DNA of 64,000 nucleotides from Helichrysum umbraculigerum (GCA_949592205.1 CATIUR010000001.1:405051750-405115749), one strand, 5' to 3'. Shown: positions 45,090 through 57,569, numbered from the stretch's first letter. The notes: generated by a model not told the origin, from the sequence alone. Numbers and translations: made by a program.

Positions 45090-47906
45090 ATGTCTGACTT
45101 AAGTAGAATGATCGAAATGGACCACGAGGTGGGAAAGTCAAACGTTCCACCTCAGTTGTTAAGAATCGAGGATTACTACAATTGGAAGGACATATTTGAA
45201 TCTTACTGTAGATTCCATGACCTGTCAATCTGGATGTGTATCAAGAGTGGATACACCCCACCTACTCAAACTGTTCAAAATGCTACTGTGGTTCTTACCT
45301 ATGCAAACATGAGTGATCAAGAGAAGGAAGCTTACAGAAATGAAAATAAATCACATTCTTGCATAAAGATGTGTCTTCTTAAAGAGATTGCTCATCAACT
45401 GAAATCCTTTCATACTGCTAGAACGCTCTGGGAAGCTCTAGAGAAAAGAGGTGAAGGAAGTCCACAGGTGAGAGCTGGCAAGAGGAGTCTTCTTAAAAAG
45501 CAGTTTACTATGTTTAAAGCTTTAAAAGGAGAAGATCTTGATGCCTATGTCACGCGTTTCTACCATCTACTAAGTGAATTAGAATACCATGAGATTGTTG
45601 AAGAAGAAGTATCTAAAACCGACAAGTTTCTTGAGGGTTTGCCTTCTAAATGGGAAATGTATGGTGTTATGATTAAGGATAACGAAACTAGGTATTCTAC
45701 TATGACCTTAGAGCAAGTCATTGACAAGCTGAAAGGTTATGATTTCTCCAAGAAGTCAAGAGATAGTGATTCTGATCAGGTTCAGAACCCTGGGTTGTAT
45801 CATGGAAAGTCAAGTCTTTCGACTACGTCATCTAGTTCGACCACTGCACTGTTAGTTGGTGATACTAGTGAAAATGGAGAAATGATTACTGAAGATCTGT
45901 GTTTTATTTCCTCCTCTGGTGATGAGACAAAGGGAAAGAATTCTGAGAAGTCACCTCAAGAGCATCAGAAGATGCCGATGAGTGTGAAATCTGCTGAACA
46001 GCAACTGTCTGTTCTTGCTTCCTTTGTGGCATCATATGAGAACTACATAGAGGGAAAGATCAATGATCCTATTCTGTTTGATGAGGATTATGAGCAGATA
46101 GATTCTGATTATCTTGAGGAATTGGAGCTTCAAGATCAACTAGCGTTGATATCTAGAAAGGTGAAGAATTTCCTCAAGAGAACTGGTAGAAAGGTGTTGG
46201 GCAATAGATCAGGGTTTGACAAAACCAAGGTCAGATGCTTTAACTGTCAGGGTATTGGTCATTTTGCTAGAGAATGCCAAAGACCTAAAGTAGAAGCACT
46301 AGGAAAACAAGGTTCGGGAAGTACTCTCGCTTCCAAAGCCTTAGTGGTGAAGCAGTTGGATGGCTCTTATGATTGGCAAGCTCATTCTGATGAAGCTTTG
46401 ATGGCCGAGATTGAAGAAACAACTGCTGGATCAGTTTCCTACATGCCCACTGATATGGAACAGAGAGTAGAGGTGCCTAAGTCTGAAGTGAAGGCAAGTG
46501 ATGATGACGTGCTATATATGGATTCAGCTCCAGATATGAGTCCTGAAGAATTCGTGGCACGCATGGCTGAATTACAAACTGACAAGAAGAAGGTATGTTT
46601 AGATATTCTTAATCTTGCTGATGTTTGTTACTTAGTTACTGATTTACAATCTCAGAATAGTGTCTTAACTGTGTCAAATAGCAATTTGTCATCACAATTA
46701 AATATGGATAAGGAATCCTATAAGACTGTTAGATCTGAACTTGATCAAGCTATTATGGATATTCGTAGATTAAGTGATGATAAACAGGTCTTAAAAGATA
46801 AAATTAAGTCTGATGCTTCGGATAGAACAAAACTTAGAGATACCATAAGTGAAAAATCTGTTGTCATAGATGGTCTCTATATGAATATCAAAGACTTAAA
46901 TGAGACGATTGCTAGTAAGGATCAGGAAATAGTGAACCTTAACTTAAGGTTAATTGAGCAAAACCGTAAACTTGAGAACTATAGGACATCTCAAATGGAT
47001 AAAATGTTAGATGCTCAACGTAGTGTAAAGGACAAGACTGGGTTAGGTTACAATGATGTATCCCCGCCTTTTAATGCCAATTACACTTCTATTCCTGAAG
47101 ATTCTGAGATGACTGAAGTTAATCCTGAGATTTCAGTAGCTGATAAACCTGAACAGTCAGAGGCACAGAAAGATGTTATTAAGAACGTATCATTAGATAA
47201 TAGCAAGGCTTCTCAGTTCACCAAAATACAGTTTGTATCGGGTGGAGTGATTAACGATGCTAAGACTGATGATAAAGTTGATAAGGAACAGCTTAAACCT
47301 TTAGTGCCTAAGACTCCGGATGAGAAAGCAAAAGTGAGTAAATCACGCAAGCAGATGTCATGTTTCAAGTGTCATCAAAAGGGACACGTGGCTTCATGTT
47401 GTCCTAACAAAAAGCCTGAAACACCACATAAGCTTGTGATGGATGAAAAGACACAGACCAACTCTAGTATGACTGTAGATGGGTTAGATGCCAAACCTAA
47501 CTTAGGTAATAAACCTGTTAACATTCTTAAAAGAGATGGTAAGCATAGTGTCTCCCCACCTAAACCTAAACGGCCATATACTCAAAGTGATAATGTTGTC
47601 CATAAGTATAGGGATGTGACTCCGTCAAGGTTTAGAACTACAAGTAGAGGCCATAATCATTATGAGAATGGTACTACTTCACGATCACATGAGTTTAATT
47701 ATAATTATCATAATAGAGCTCATAATTATGTGCCTAAGAGGTTCTCCTCAAATTCACCTCTTAAGGCTGATCGTCCACAAACTCAAGCTACTTCGAAAGT
47801 AACCAAAGCTCCTGATAGGAAGGATGGTTATTTTAAAGAGCTTAAGTTTGTTGATGATAAGGGACAAACCAAGACCGTAATGGCTTGGGTCCCTCTTGAT
47901 AACTGA
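45090..47906 (+). CDS. Element H Gag (long)
   Basis: 938 residues from ATG 45090 (MSDLSRMIEMDH). The Copia gag domain (about 20-235) includes LRIEDYYNWKDIF, TLWEALEKRG, LLKKQFTMFKAL and KFLEGLPSKW. Next come YEQIDSDYLEELELQDQLALIS (about 334-356), a CCHC knuckle (CFNCQGIGHFAREC, about 382), a coiled coil (about 500-650), a second knuckle-like CFKCHQKGHVASCC (about 757) lacking the usual spacing of the last residues, and the end motif MAWVPLDN. It is about twice the length of common Copia gags, as in T. Ends 30 bases before the pol start motif. Confidence 0.88.
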   Translation: MSDLSRMIEMDHEVGKSNVPPQLLRIEDYYNWKDIFESYCRFHDLSIWMCIKSGYTPPTQTVQNATVVLTYANMSDQEKEAYRNENKSHSCIKMCLLKEIAHQLKSFHTARTLWEALEKRGEGSPQVRAGKRSLLKKQFTMFKALKGEDLDAYVTRFYHLLSELEYHEIVEEEVSKTDKFLEGLPSKWEMYGVMIKDNETRYSTMTLEQVIDKLKGYDFSKKSRDSDSDQVQNPGLYHGKSSLSTTSSSSTTALLVGDTSENGEMITEDLCFISSSGDETKGKNSEKSPQEHQKMPMSVKSAEQQLSVLASFVASYENYIEGKINDPILFDEDYEQIDSDYLEELELQDQLALISRKVKNFLKRTGRKVLGNRSGFDKTKVRCFNCQGIGHFARECQRPKVEALGKQGSGSTLASKALVVKQLDGSYDWQAHSDEALMAEIEETTAGSVSYMPTDMEQRVEVPKSEVKASDDDVLYMDSAPDMSPEEFVARMAELQTDKKKVCLDILNLADVCYLVTDLQSQNSVLTVSNSNLSSQLNMDKESYKTVRSELDQAIMDIRRLSDDKQVLKDKIKSDASDRTKLRDTISEKSVVIDGLYMNIKDLNETIASKDQEIVNLNLRLIEQNRKLENYRTSQMDKMLDAQRSVKDKTGLGYNDVSPPFNANYTSIPEDSEMTEVNPEISVADKPEQSEAQKDVIKNVSLDNSKASQFTKIQFVSGGVINDAKTDDKVDKEQLKPLVPKTPDEKAKVSKSRKQMSCFKCHQKGHVASCCPNKKPETPHKLVMDEKTQTNSSMTVDGLDAKPNLGNKPVNILKRDGKHSVSPPKPKRPYTQSDNVVHKYRDVTPSRFRTTSRGHNHYENGTTSRSHEFNYNYHNRAHNYVPKRFSSNSPLKADRPQTQATSKVTKAPDRKDGYFKELKFVDDKGQTKTVMAWVPLDN

Positions 47907-49595
47907 TCGTATTTTGTGTTATGTGCAGGAGCATGCTGTGAACAAGGACAGCTGGTGGTATGTAGACAGTGGATGCTCAAGGCACATGACCGGAGAAAGA
48001 AGTCTACTGAAGGACTTCAAGGATAGTCTCAAGCAAAAAGTAAATTTTGCAGGAGATAAAGGAGGAGTAATTTCGGGAAAAGGAAAAGTTTCAAATGGAA
48101 CTTTGACTCTTGAGGATGTGAACTATGTTGAAGAACTTACTCACAACCTAGTGAGTGTTTCCCAAGTCTGTGATAAAGGTCACCCAGTTTATTTTAATGA
48201 AAAGGAGGCCTTAGTCCTGAAGCCAGGTTTTAAAATTCCTGATGAATGGATATTGATGAGGGCACCAAGGAAGAAGGACATCTATGCTATCAACATGGGT
48301 GTTCCTAACTCTTCAATGATGTCTACATGTTTATTATCCAAGGCTTCGGAAACAGACGCATTGTTATGGCATAGGAGAATGGCACATCTGAACTGGAGAA
48401 AGATGAATTATATAACCAAAAATGGTTTGGTTCTAGGTGTACCACAAAAACGTTTCGAGTCTGAGGATAAGTGTGTTCCTTGCATGAAAGGAAAGCAGCA
48501 CAAGAAACCACACAGACCTAAGACTGAAAACTCTATCTCTTCGCCATTTGAGTTGCTACATATGGATCTCCTCGGCCCTATAAGCAAGAGAAGTATAGGT
48601 GGCAAATGGTACTGTTTGGTTGTCACAGATGATTATTCTAGATTCTCATGGGTATTCTTTTTGGGATCAAAGGATGAGACTCCTGGAATTCTAATTGAAT
48701 TCTTTGATCTAGTAGAGAATGTCTATAAAAAGAGAGTTAAGCGTATTCGTAGTGACAATGGAACAGAGTTCAAGAATTCAACGTTGAATATCTATTGCTT
48801 AAGCAAAGGGATATTACATCAATTCAGTGCACCTTATGAACCTCAACAGAATGGTGTTGCTGAAAGGAAAAATAGGACGTTGATTGAAGCTGCAAGAACA
48901 ATGCTTGCTGATTCAAAGCTTCCGGTCATCTTTTGGGCAGAAGCAGTGAATACAGCATGTTATGTTCTTAATAGAGTTCTTACGGTTAAGAGACATAACA
49001 AGACTTGTTATGAGCTTTTGAACAATAAGAAACCTAACTTAAAAGGGTTTGAACCCTTTGGAGTTTCATGCACCATATTAAAGACTGGACATCAAGCAAA
49101 ATTTGGTGAGAAGGCTGACGAAGGATTTTTTCTAGGTTATATGCCCAATTCGCCAAACAAGAGAGTCTTTAATAAAGTCACAGGACGTTTGGAGGTAGTT
49201 TATAATATTGAGATTACGAGCTACTCACCTGATGTTCATACGGGCTTAGATTGGCAATTTGATTATTCTGATCTTTTTGCATCATTTAAAGTTCCTATTA
49301 GTGACTATGTCAGTGATTCAGAGATAGCTGAACATTTATTGTTTGAAGATGAGAATATTGGTTCTGCTTCAACATCAAGTGTTAAGCAATCTGGAATTAA
49401 GACTAATGTTGACTCAGATAAAGCTTCCACAAGTGAGTCACAACAACCTTCAGAGGATAAGTCTCAAGAAACAGAAGATCCTGATGATCTTTCTACAAAG
49501 TTTGATGATATACTTACTCCTTTGAAACATTTAAGGATATCTTCAGCACGTACGGAAGATGTACCTGAATTGGAAGAGATTGGTACTAATTTGGA
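47896..49595 (+). CDS. Element H Pol, protease and integrase part
   Basis: The pol frame is +1 to gag and overlaps its end; no ATG is seen, and CYVQEHAVNKDSW opens the protein. Protease: WYVDSGCSRHMTGE. Integrase finger: LLWHRRMAHLN to CVPCMKGKQHK. Core: HMDLLGPI, DDYSRFSWVF, SDNGTEF and the glutamate in NGVAERKNRTL. Then the Copia-specific GYMPNSPNKRVFN block. E interrupts after GTNL; the last codon is completed at 59995, with no base lost. Confidence 0.88.
49591..49595. repeat. Target-site duplication of element E, left
   Basis: TTGGA, repeated at 59990-59994. Confidence 0.92.
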
Positions 49596-50339
49596 TGTAA
49601 CACCTGCTAAATTAGGATAATTAATTATGCCTAATTAATTGTAACTAGATGTAATTAGTATGTAATAGGACTAATTGCAGACTCTATTTGTATATATATA
49701 AGGTGATTTATATATATATGTGTGTGTACTTACGCGATTTAGATAAATCGTGCGAATTAACCGGACGGAGTCCGACACAGTTTACTTGGACGTTGGTGAC
49801 AGAAATTTACTTAAATAATGAGAACGTATTACGTCATATAAAATACGCAACCGAACGAGCATTATTTATATACTATCGTGACGACATTTTAACTAACGCA
49901 ACAAAACGTAATAAACGCGACTTAATAATTTAAATATTTCGACAAATGTTTTTATTATTAATTTCAAAGTATATTTTTTTATTTTATTTATTTAAATATT
50001 CCAGTTACATTTTTAAAATATAACGGTTTGGTTAAATACTAAAAACAAAGGATTAAACGATTAGGACACGGAGTAAATACTGAGTTTTAGGGAGCGTTTA
50101 CCCCTCCCTTGCCCCATTGGATCAGCCAACCCAACCCACACCCTCCTCATTCTTCTTTCATTTTCATTATCCACAAAAACACACACCTCCAAACACTCTC
50201 TCAACTCCAACCTACACCAAATTTTCGGAATACAAACCGACACACGAAATTTACATATTCGGAATCACCGTCACGAGTGGAGCAAGAATATCAAGACCGT
50301 TTTCACCAATTCATCCTCCATTTAGCTCGATTTGCAAAA

Positions 50340-50345
50340 GTAAGA
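50340..50345 (+). promoter_or_regulatory. Putative 5' splice donor in E 5' LTR
   Basis: GATTTGCAAAA then GTAAGA, homologous to the B site. Confidence 0.45.
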
Positions 50346-50525
50346 AATTTCTAAAATCTTAGATCTATTCAATTTGGTGTAATGTTTTGATGTTTTGATG
50401 TGTACACAACTTAGATATAACCTTATACATGAAGAATACATGATTTTATAGCTCAAAAATGGGTTAGATTTGCGTTTTTGGTCGGAAATTCTTGAAACCC
50501 GAAAGTTTCTGGGCTGGTGTTCATA

Positions 50526-50816
50526 CATGCGACACAAGCCTTGTGTCGCATGCTATGTCGCATAAACCCGTTTGTGTCGCGCCTTGTGTCGTACAAATCC
50601 GTTTGTGTCGTAACCTTTGCGACACAATATTGTGTCGCACTCTATGTCGCATACTATGTTGTATTTTATACGACACAACCTTTATGTCGCTATTGAATTA
50701 GCATCGCAAGCTTTTTGCGACACAACCACTATGTCGCAGGGCTCTTGTGTCGCATCCTTCATGCGACACAACCCTTGTGTCGCATGACAAATTTTAGTGT
50801 CGCATTTTGTGTCGCA
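50526..50816. repeat. GCGACACAA array in E 5' LTR
   Basis: About nineteen units in both orientations; duplicated in the 3' LTR at about 58500-58790 with a few unit changes. Confidence 0.8.
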
Positions 50817-52018
50817 AAACACAGCAGATTCACAAATAAATTCTAAGTTAAGTGTTATACATTTCGGACTTCAAACGACTATACGATATAACAGCTAAGG
50901 TACATTGAAACATGTTTTTCAAGCATAACAATTCAAACAAGTTTATAAATGTCGAGATTAACGTTTCAACTAAGTCACCAACGGGCCCAAACATGTTTTC
51001 CAACAAACGAACAATTACAAACATACAGACAAACATCGGCTATACTAGTTGTGTACAACTAAACGAAACGTCTCGTGAGACACATACTTACATAACTTCA
51101 TATGAATAGGCATTTGAAGGTTACGGGTTCGGAGAACCTACTTGCTATATTTACTACTTGCTATTTGCTACAGCTTATTACCAGACTCAGGTGAGTCTTA
51201 CAGCCCCACTTTTACTGTTTTATACTCGGGGTGAGATACTTAGCAACTGTTTTACGAATGAACACAATGTACTGAACTGAAAACATTACTGATTACAAAC
51301 AAACGCATGAGTTACTTTTATCCACTGAAAGCCTCCTAATCGTAAGTTGTTAGTTATGGACTTAAGCGCGATTACTAATAGATGGATCCATTTGGGACTG
51401 ACAATCCCTGTCTGGGGTGGTAGCGCCACCACGTACTGATTTACACGTAGAAACAGACATATTAGTATTTGTTACATATGAGTGTGCGGATAGCACTCAC
51501 GGGGGTACGTGATATATTCACACTACACGGTTAAGCTTCAACTTATGAGCTCATGGCACTGTACTGATTAACTGATTTACTTACTTTGCTTGATAGCAAT
51601 ACGGGTACATACTTGTGGTTCATAACACCTACTTATTACTAAACCTGTGAGATTCACCAACCTTTTTGGTTGACACTTTTTAGCTTTGTATCTCAGGTAC
51701 ACTTACGGAGTAGGATTACTCCAGGATTACTAGCTAGAGTCGCATGATTTACAAACTGCATTTAAAGGAGATTCTTTGGCATTATCTTTTGTAACTATGG
51801 TGATGTAATAGAATCTCCCGCTATACGCGTGGGCTCTAGGGAATTACATTTTGTATACGAAAACCTACGGTTTTCAAACGATTATTAATTATGAAATGTA
51901 ACTATTTTACAAACGTCTCATTTAGAGGTCGTTTACTATTAATCTTGTGCTTTGTATATTGATTAGTAACACCCAATGTATGCTTCCGCAAATCATTAAA
52001 TTTGGGGGTGTTACAGAT

Positions 52019-52030
52019 TGGTATCAGAGC
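52019..52030 (+). other. Element E primer-binding site
   Basis: TGGTATCAGAGC, three bases inside the LTR, as in B. Confidence 0.88.
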
Positions 52031-52330
52031 CTAAGGTTGTAGTGAACTAGGTTGCATTTAGTAAGCCTAGACTATGACCATTAGGCAGTATCCCTTATTA
52101 GGTATAACCGGTTCAGTGATTACATCATACGAGTTTAATTTAACATAGCCTGATCAACTATGTACAATTAAGCAAAGACGATGTAAGATCTGAAAGGGGT
52201 TATGACTGAACAGGGTACAATAGAAGACTCTGACTTCGAGAGAACCGAGACTTAAACATGTTTATGCTAGACACTCAATAGGCTATATTATATAGGAACT
52301 ATATGAATATAGGCCTTAATCTTACTAACG

Positions 52331-52343
52331 CTTTGTCTCAGAA
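52331..52343 (+). promoter_or_regulatory. Putative 3' splice acceptor before E pre-gag ORF
   Basis: CTTTGTCTCAG identical to the B copy, ending just before the MAN start. Confidence 0.5.
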
Positions 52344-52829
52344 ATGGCAAACATCCCATCCGATTTATCTCGTTCTTAATCTGGGTCGCAGAACCCAAGG
52401 GTAGCAAGGAGGAACAACAGGTTGCCTCGAGCTGGCCCGTACTCTACTCACTTCACCTTGCCGGCCTTAGCTGCTAGGGTGAACCAACACGAGCAACGAC
52501 TTCGCACCATGGATGTCGTGTTGCAAGAAACCAACGAAAACTGGAGACTTACATCACTTGAGCGCATCGAACAAGTCTCTGAGGATCACGAAACCACCGT
52601 TAATAATGTGGACGTTCTTTTCAACAAAGTGGTGGAGATAAGCGTGGAAACCGCTCTTTTGAAACACAGACTTGATGAGTGTGAACAACGCTCATGGGAA
52701 ACGGAAGAATCTAACCGCGGATTGGTACAGCGACTAGCATTAGCTGAAGACAATGCTCGACAAGCCAGCAGACTTGCAAATACTGTGGATCGTCTCATCG
52801 AAATGATGGAACAGATTAACCTACGATAA
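52344..52829 (+). pseudogene. Tekay pre-gag coiled-coil ORF, element E copy
   Basis: Starts MANIPSDLSRS and hits a TAA at codon 12 (52377-52379); the frame is then open for 150 codons to NLR. The downstream part keeps VARRNNRLPRA, HEQRLRTMD, LQETNENW, QVSEDH and ASRLANTVDRL, all shared with B's 164-residue protein. Total length 161 codons before its stop against 164 in B. One nonsense change separates it from an intact reading frame. Function unknown; coiled-coil predicted by residue pattern. Confidence 0.7.
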
Positions 52830-53123
52830 GACTAGCTTAGTCTTTGTTTTGTAAACTATCCTATAATCTAGTAACTATCTAAGCACTACTCTATGTTTCA
52901 GTCGGATGTAACGATTCCCGACACCTATTGTAATACATCCGCAGGATGTAACCTTTGAACTCGTATCATCTATCAAATATTCCTTGCTGTTTCGACTCAT
53001 ATTAATTGCCGTAATCCTTTTCATATTGATGTTATGTATTACCAACTTTATACATGTACATCTGAAAAAAATGCAATTTTCTTACAAAATCTCATGTATC
53101 TTCATTTCTTTTATTGAAGAATC
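52830..53123 (+). other. Spacer between pre-gag ORF and gag of E
   Basis: 294 bp non-coding, ending TTTCTTTTATTGAAG four bases before the gag ATG, as in B (acceptor-like). Confidence 0.5.
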
Positions 53124-56100
53124 ATGCCGCCAAAGTCAAGACCTTACACTGATGCTCAGATCACGTCTCTCATAACCCAGGCTGTTACTGAAGCCTTGGC
53201 TCGGAATACTCCACCTAACTCCACAAGAAACAGCGATGCCGCTGAAACCTCTGCTGCTAAACCTTGTTCATACAAGGATTTTCAAAACTGCAAACCCTTG
53301 AGCTTCAAGGGAACCGAAGGAGCCATCGGACTTATCAGATGGTTCGAAAAGATGGAATCCGTTTTCCGCATCAGCAAATGTGCGGAGGACGACAAAGTCA
53401 AATTCTCCACCTGCACCCTCGAAGATGGTGCCCTCTCGTGGTGGAATTCCTATACCCAGTCCGTGGGGATTGACACCGCTTATCTACTCCCTTGGGAGGA
53501 TCTAAAGAAAATGCTCATGGATGAGTATTGCCCGTCCGAACAACTTCACAAGCTGGACGAAGAGTTCTGGAACTTAAAAGTGCAAGGAACTGATATCGTT
53601 GCATACACCACCAGATTCCAACAACTCACCGTCCTTCGCCCAGCTATGGCAGGTACTGGGCCCGACAAGATTAAGAAATACATCCGCGGCCTCCCGGAAC
53701 CCGTCCGGGGAAACGTCGCCTCATCAAACCAAACCACCCTTCATGGTGCCATCCGGTTGGCCCATGAACTTCTAGCGATGAATGAGGACCCAGAACCACC
53801 CACTCCATCCTCCAACAACAATAAAAGAAAATGGTCCGACAACCACAACAACCACCAAACCAAGAAACCTGAGACCATTAAAGCCTACACCTCCAATTCT
53901 GATGACAAGGGAGCGTACAAGGGAACCAAGCCCTATTGCTCAAAGTGCCAACGACACCACTTTGGTTCGTGTCCCTGTAGCAAGTGTAAGAGGTTTGGAC
54001 ACTTGGCTAAGGACTGTAGATCAAACACCACTGACACCAACACCTCTGCACCAAAGACTTGTTATGGGTGCAACGGTACGGGGCATTTCAAGAAAGACTG
54101 CCCGAAGCTGAACAACAACAACAACAAGAACAACAACAATGCTCGAGGAAGAGCTTTTGTGCTGAAATCTGGGGAAGCCCGTCAAGACCCGAATGTGGTC
54201 ACGGGTACGTTTCTTCTCAACAACTTGACTGCATCTGTATTATTTGATACTGGTGCTGATAAGAGCTTTATTTCTGACGAGTTTTATCCACTACTTGACA
54301 CCACACCTATTGCCTTAGATTCTAAGTACACGGTAGAATTGGCAAACGGAAAACTTATTGAGGCCGACAGTGTGATACCTAATTGCACTCTAAACTTAGC
54401 TAATGAGCTCTTTTCCATTGACTTGATACCTGTCGAAATCGGCAGCTTTGACCTCATCGTCGGTATGGATTGGTTGTCCAAGCACCGGGCCGAAATCGTT
54501 TGCTTTGAGAAAATTGTACGCATTCCTCTCGTCACCGGTGGAACTTTGAGCATACAAGGGGAGACCGGTGGGACGAGAATAAATATCATTTCTTGCATGA
54601 AAACCCGAAAATACTTGAGAAAAGGGTACCAGGCAATCCTCGCACACGTTATGGAGAAAAAGTCGGTGGAGAAGCGACTTGAGGATGTGCCTATCGTTCG
54701 AGACTTCCCAGAAGTCTTTGCTGAAGACTTGCCTGGCCTACCGCCAACTAGACAAGTCGAATTTTCTATTGATCTTGTGCCCGGCGCAGCACCCGTGGCA
54801 CGAGCCCCTTACCGACTAGCCCCATCCGAACTTCAGGAGTTGTCTACTCAGTTACAGGAACTCATGGACAAGGGATTTATTCGACCAAGTTCCTCACCTT
54901 GGGGAGCTCCGGTCCTGTTTGTGAAAAAGAAAGACGGCTCTTTCCGCATGTGCATCGACTACCGTGAACTCAACAAATTAACTGTCAAGAACCGTTACCC
55001 ACTTCCTCGCATTGATGACCTGTTCGACCAACTTCAGGGGTCGAGTTTCTACTCAAAGATCGATCTACGGTAAGGTTATCATCAACTCCGAGTTCGTGAT
55101 GAAGATATTCCAAAAACGGCTTTCCGAACTCGCTACGGGCATTATGAATTCCAAGTGATGCCATTCGGCTTAACCAACGCACCGGCTGTATTCATGGACC
55201 TTATGAATCGGGTGTGCAAACCTTACCTTGACAAGTTTGTTATCGTCTTTATCGATGACATCCTGATTTACTCGCGCACTGAACAAGAACACGCGCAACA
55301 CCTGAAAACTATCCTAGAGCTGCTCAAACACGAAGAGTTATACGCCAAATTCTCTAAGTGTGAGTTCTGGATGCAAACCGTTCAATTCCTTGGACACGTC
55401 ATTGACAATCAAGGGATTCATGTCGATCCTTCAAAAATCGAGGCTATCAAGTGTTGGCAAGCACCTACAACACCAACCGAGGTACGCCAATTCTTAGGAC
55501 TCGCCGGATACTTCAGAAGATTCATTGAGAATTTTTCGAAAATAGCCCTACCTCTCACTGCACTGACTCAAAAAGAAAAGAAGTTCGATTGGACTGACAA
55601 ACAGGAGTCAGCTTTCCAGCTACTAAAACAGAAACTCTGCAGTGCACCTATCTTATCTTTACCCGAAGGCAACGATGACTTCGTGGTATACTGTGATGCT
55701 TCACACCAAGGTCTTGGTTGCGTGTTGATGCAACGAGACAAGGTCATCACTTACGCCTCTCGACAACTCAAGGTCCACGAAAAGAATTACACAACTCATG
55801 ACCTAGAGTTGGGGGCTGTTGTATTCGCTCTAAAAATCTGGAGACACTACTTATACGGTACCAAGTGTACAATATTTACTGACCATAAAAGTCTCCAACA
55901 TATCTTCGATCAAAAGGATCTCAACATGAGACAACGTCGATGGGTTGAGTTGCTTACTGATTACGATTGCGAAATTCGCTATCATCCAGGCAAGGCGAAT
56001 GTTGTCGCCGATGCCTTAAGCCGAAAGGAACGAGTGAAACCACTTCGAGTTCGAGCTCTCAGTATGACCATTCACAACGACCTCATCAATCAAACTCTCG

Positions 56101-57536
56101 CCGCTCAACTCGAAGCACTCAAACCAGAAAACTTGATAAACGAGGCCTTGCGGGGCATGGACAAACAATTTGAAACCAAACTTAACGGGGCCAAATACTT
56201 CTCGAATCGAATCTGGTTGCCAAGTTTTGGGAACCTGCGAGACTTGGTGATGGATGAAGCTCACAAGTCTTAATACTCTATACACCCCGGTGCCGACAAA
56301 ATGTATCACGGCATCAAGGAAATGTATTGGTGGCCTAACTTGAAATCTGACATTGCAACCTATGTTGGCAAGTGTCTTACTTGTTCTAAAGTTAAAGCTG
56401 AACACCAGAAACCTTCCGGTTTGCTACAACAACCCGAAATACCACAATGGAAATGGGAGCAGATCACCATGGATTTCATTACTAAACTCCCGAAAACTTC
56501 TAACGGTTACGATACCATTTGGGTGATCGTTGACCGACTCACTAAATCTGCTCATTTTCTAGCCATCAAAGAAACTGATAAGATGGAACGTTTGACACGG
56601 ATCTACCTGAAAGAAATCGTGTCAAGACACGGCGTACCCATCTCAATCATCTCCGACAGAGATGCTCGATTTACTTCTCGCTTCTGGCAGTCACTGCAAA
56701 AATCTCTTGGTACTCGTCTGGATATGAGTACGGCTTACCATCCTCAAACCGATGGCCAGAGCGAACGAACCATACAAACACTGGAAGACATGCTACGAGC
56801 CTGCGTAGTTGACTTCGGTAAAAACTGGGAAAATCACTTACCGTTGTGCGAGTTCTCGTACAACAACAGTTATCACACCAGCATAAAGGCTGCACCCTTC
56901 GAGGCACTGTACGGTCGTAAGTGCCGGTCACCTATCTGTTGGACTGAGGTGGGGGATACACAACTCACCGGTCCAGAAATCATACATGAAACAACTGAAA
57001 AGATCGTCGGCATACAAAACAGACTAAAAGCCGCGCGTGATCGTCAGAAAAGCTATGCTGATGTGAGACGCAAACACCTTGAGTTCCAAGTAGGGGACAA
57101 GGTACTTCTCAAAGTGGCACCGTGGAAAGGTGTCATTCGATTCGGAAAACGAGGCAAACTAAATCCTAGATACATCGGACCATTCAAAATCCTTGAAAAT
57201 ATTGGTCCAGTGGCATACCGCCTGCAACTTCCTGCTGAACTTAGCAGCGTACACAACACATTCCACATTTCTAACTTGAAGAAATGTCTGTCTAACGAGA
57301 CGCTGATTATACCGCTCGACGAAATTCAAATCGATGATAAACTTCATTTTGTCGAGGAACCTATGGAAATCATGGACCGCGAGGTCAAGCGATTGAAACA
57401 GAGTCGTATTCCCATCGTAAAGGTCAGGTGGAATTCTAGGCGCGGCCCTGAATTCATCTGGGAACGGGAAGACCAAATACGACAGAAATATCCACATCTC
57501 TTCCCAGATAACGCACCGTCCGTGCACTCAAGCTAA
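53124..57536 (+). pseudogene. Element E gag-pol polyprotein with chromodomain
   Basis: One frame of 1471 codons from ATG 53124 (MPPKSRPYTD) with stops only at 55071-55073 (where DLRSGYHQ is expected) and 56271-56273 (after HKS). Order: gag (about 45-205), knuckles (about 270-335, last CYGCNGTGHFKKDC), protease LFDTGADKSF, RT (about 560-790) with FIDDIL, RNase H (YCDASHQGLG, TDHKSLQHIF, about 850-960), integrase finger (HPGADKMYH to CLTC), core aspartates and QSERTIQ glutamate, then chromodomain (EIMDREVKRLKQ to FIWERED). The polyprotein makes the particle, copies RNA to DNA and inserts it; the chromodomain would steer insertion. RNase H here is the reference for what B has lost. Confidence 0.9.
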
Positions 57537-57556
57537 TTTCGGGACGAAATTTCTTT

Positions 57557-57569
57557 AACAAGGGGAGAA
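57557..57569 (+). other. Element E polypurine tract
   Basis: AACAAGGGGAGAA directly before the 3' LTR. Confidence 0.78.

Larger units (their letters stand above)
49596..52015 (+). repeat. Element E 5' LTR
   Basis: TGTAACACCTGC to GGGTGTTACA. Includes a leader-like CT-rich stretch (50090-50330), the donor-like GTAAGA (50340) and the GCGACACAA array (50526-50816). Confidence 0.93.

Noticed and set aside
50061..50362. Small ORFs repeated at 58035-58336 (and the pairs at 4386-4762 and 11926-12302)
   Set aside because: Duplicated because they lie in LTR pairs; overlapping frames on both strands and no domain.
52019..52030. TGGTATCAGAGC as part of a tRNA gene
   Set aside because: Only the 12-base primer match is present; it is the primer-binding site next to an LTR.
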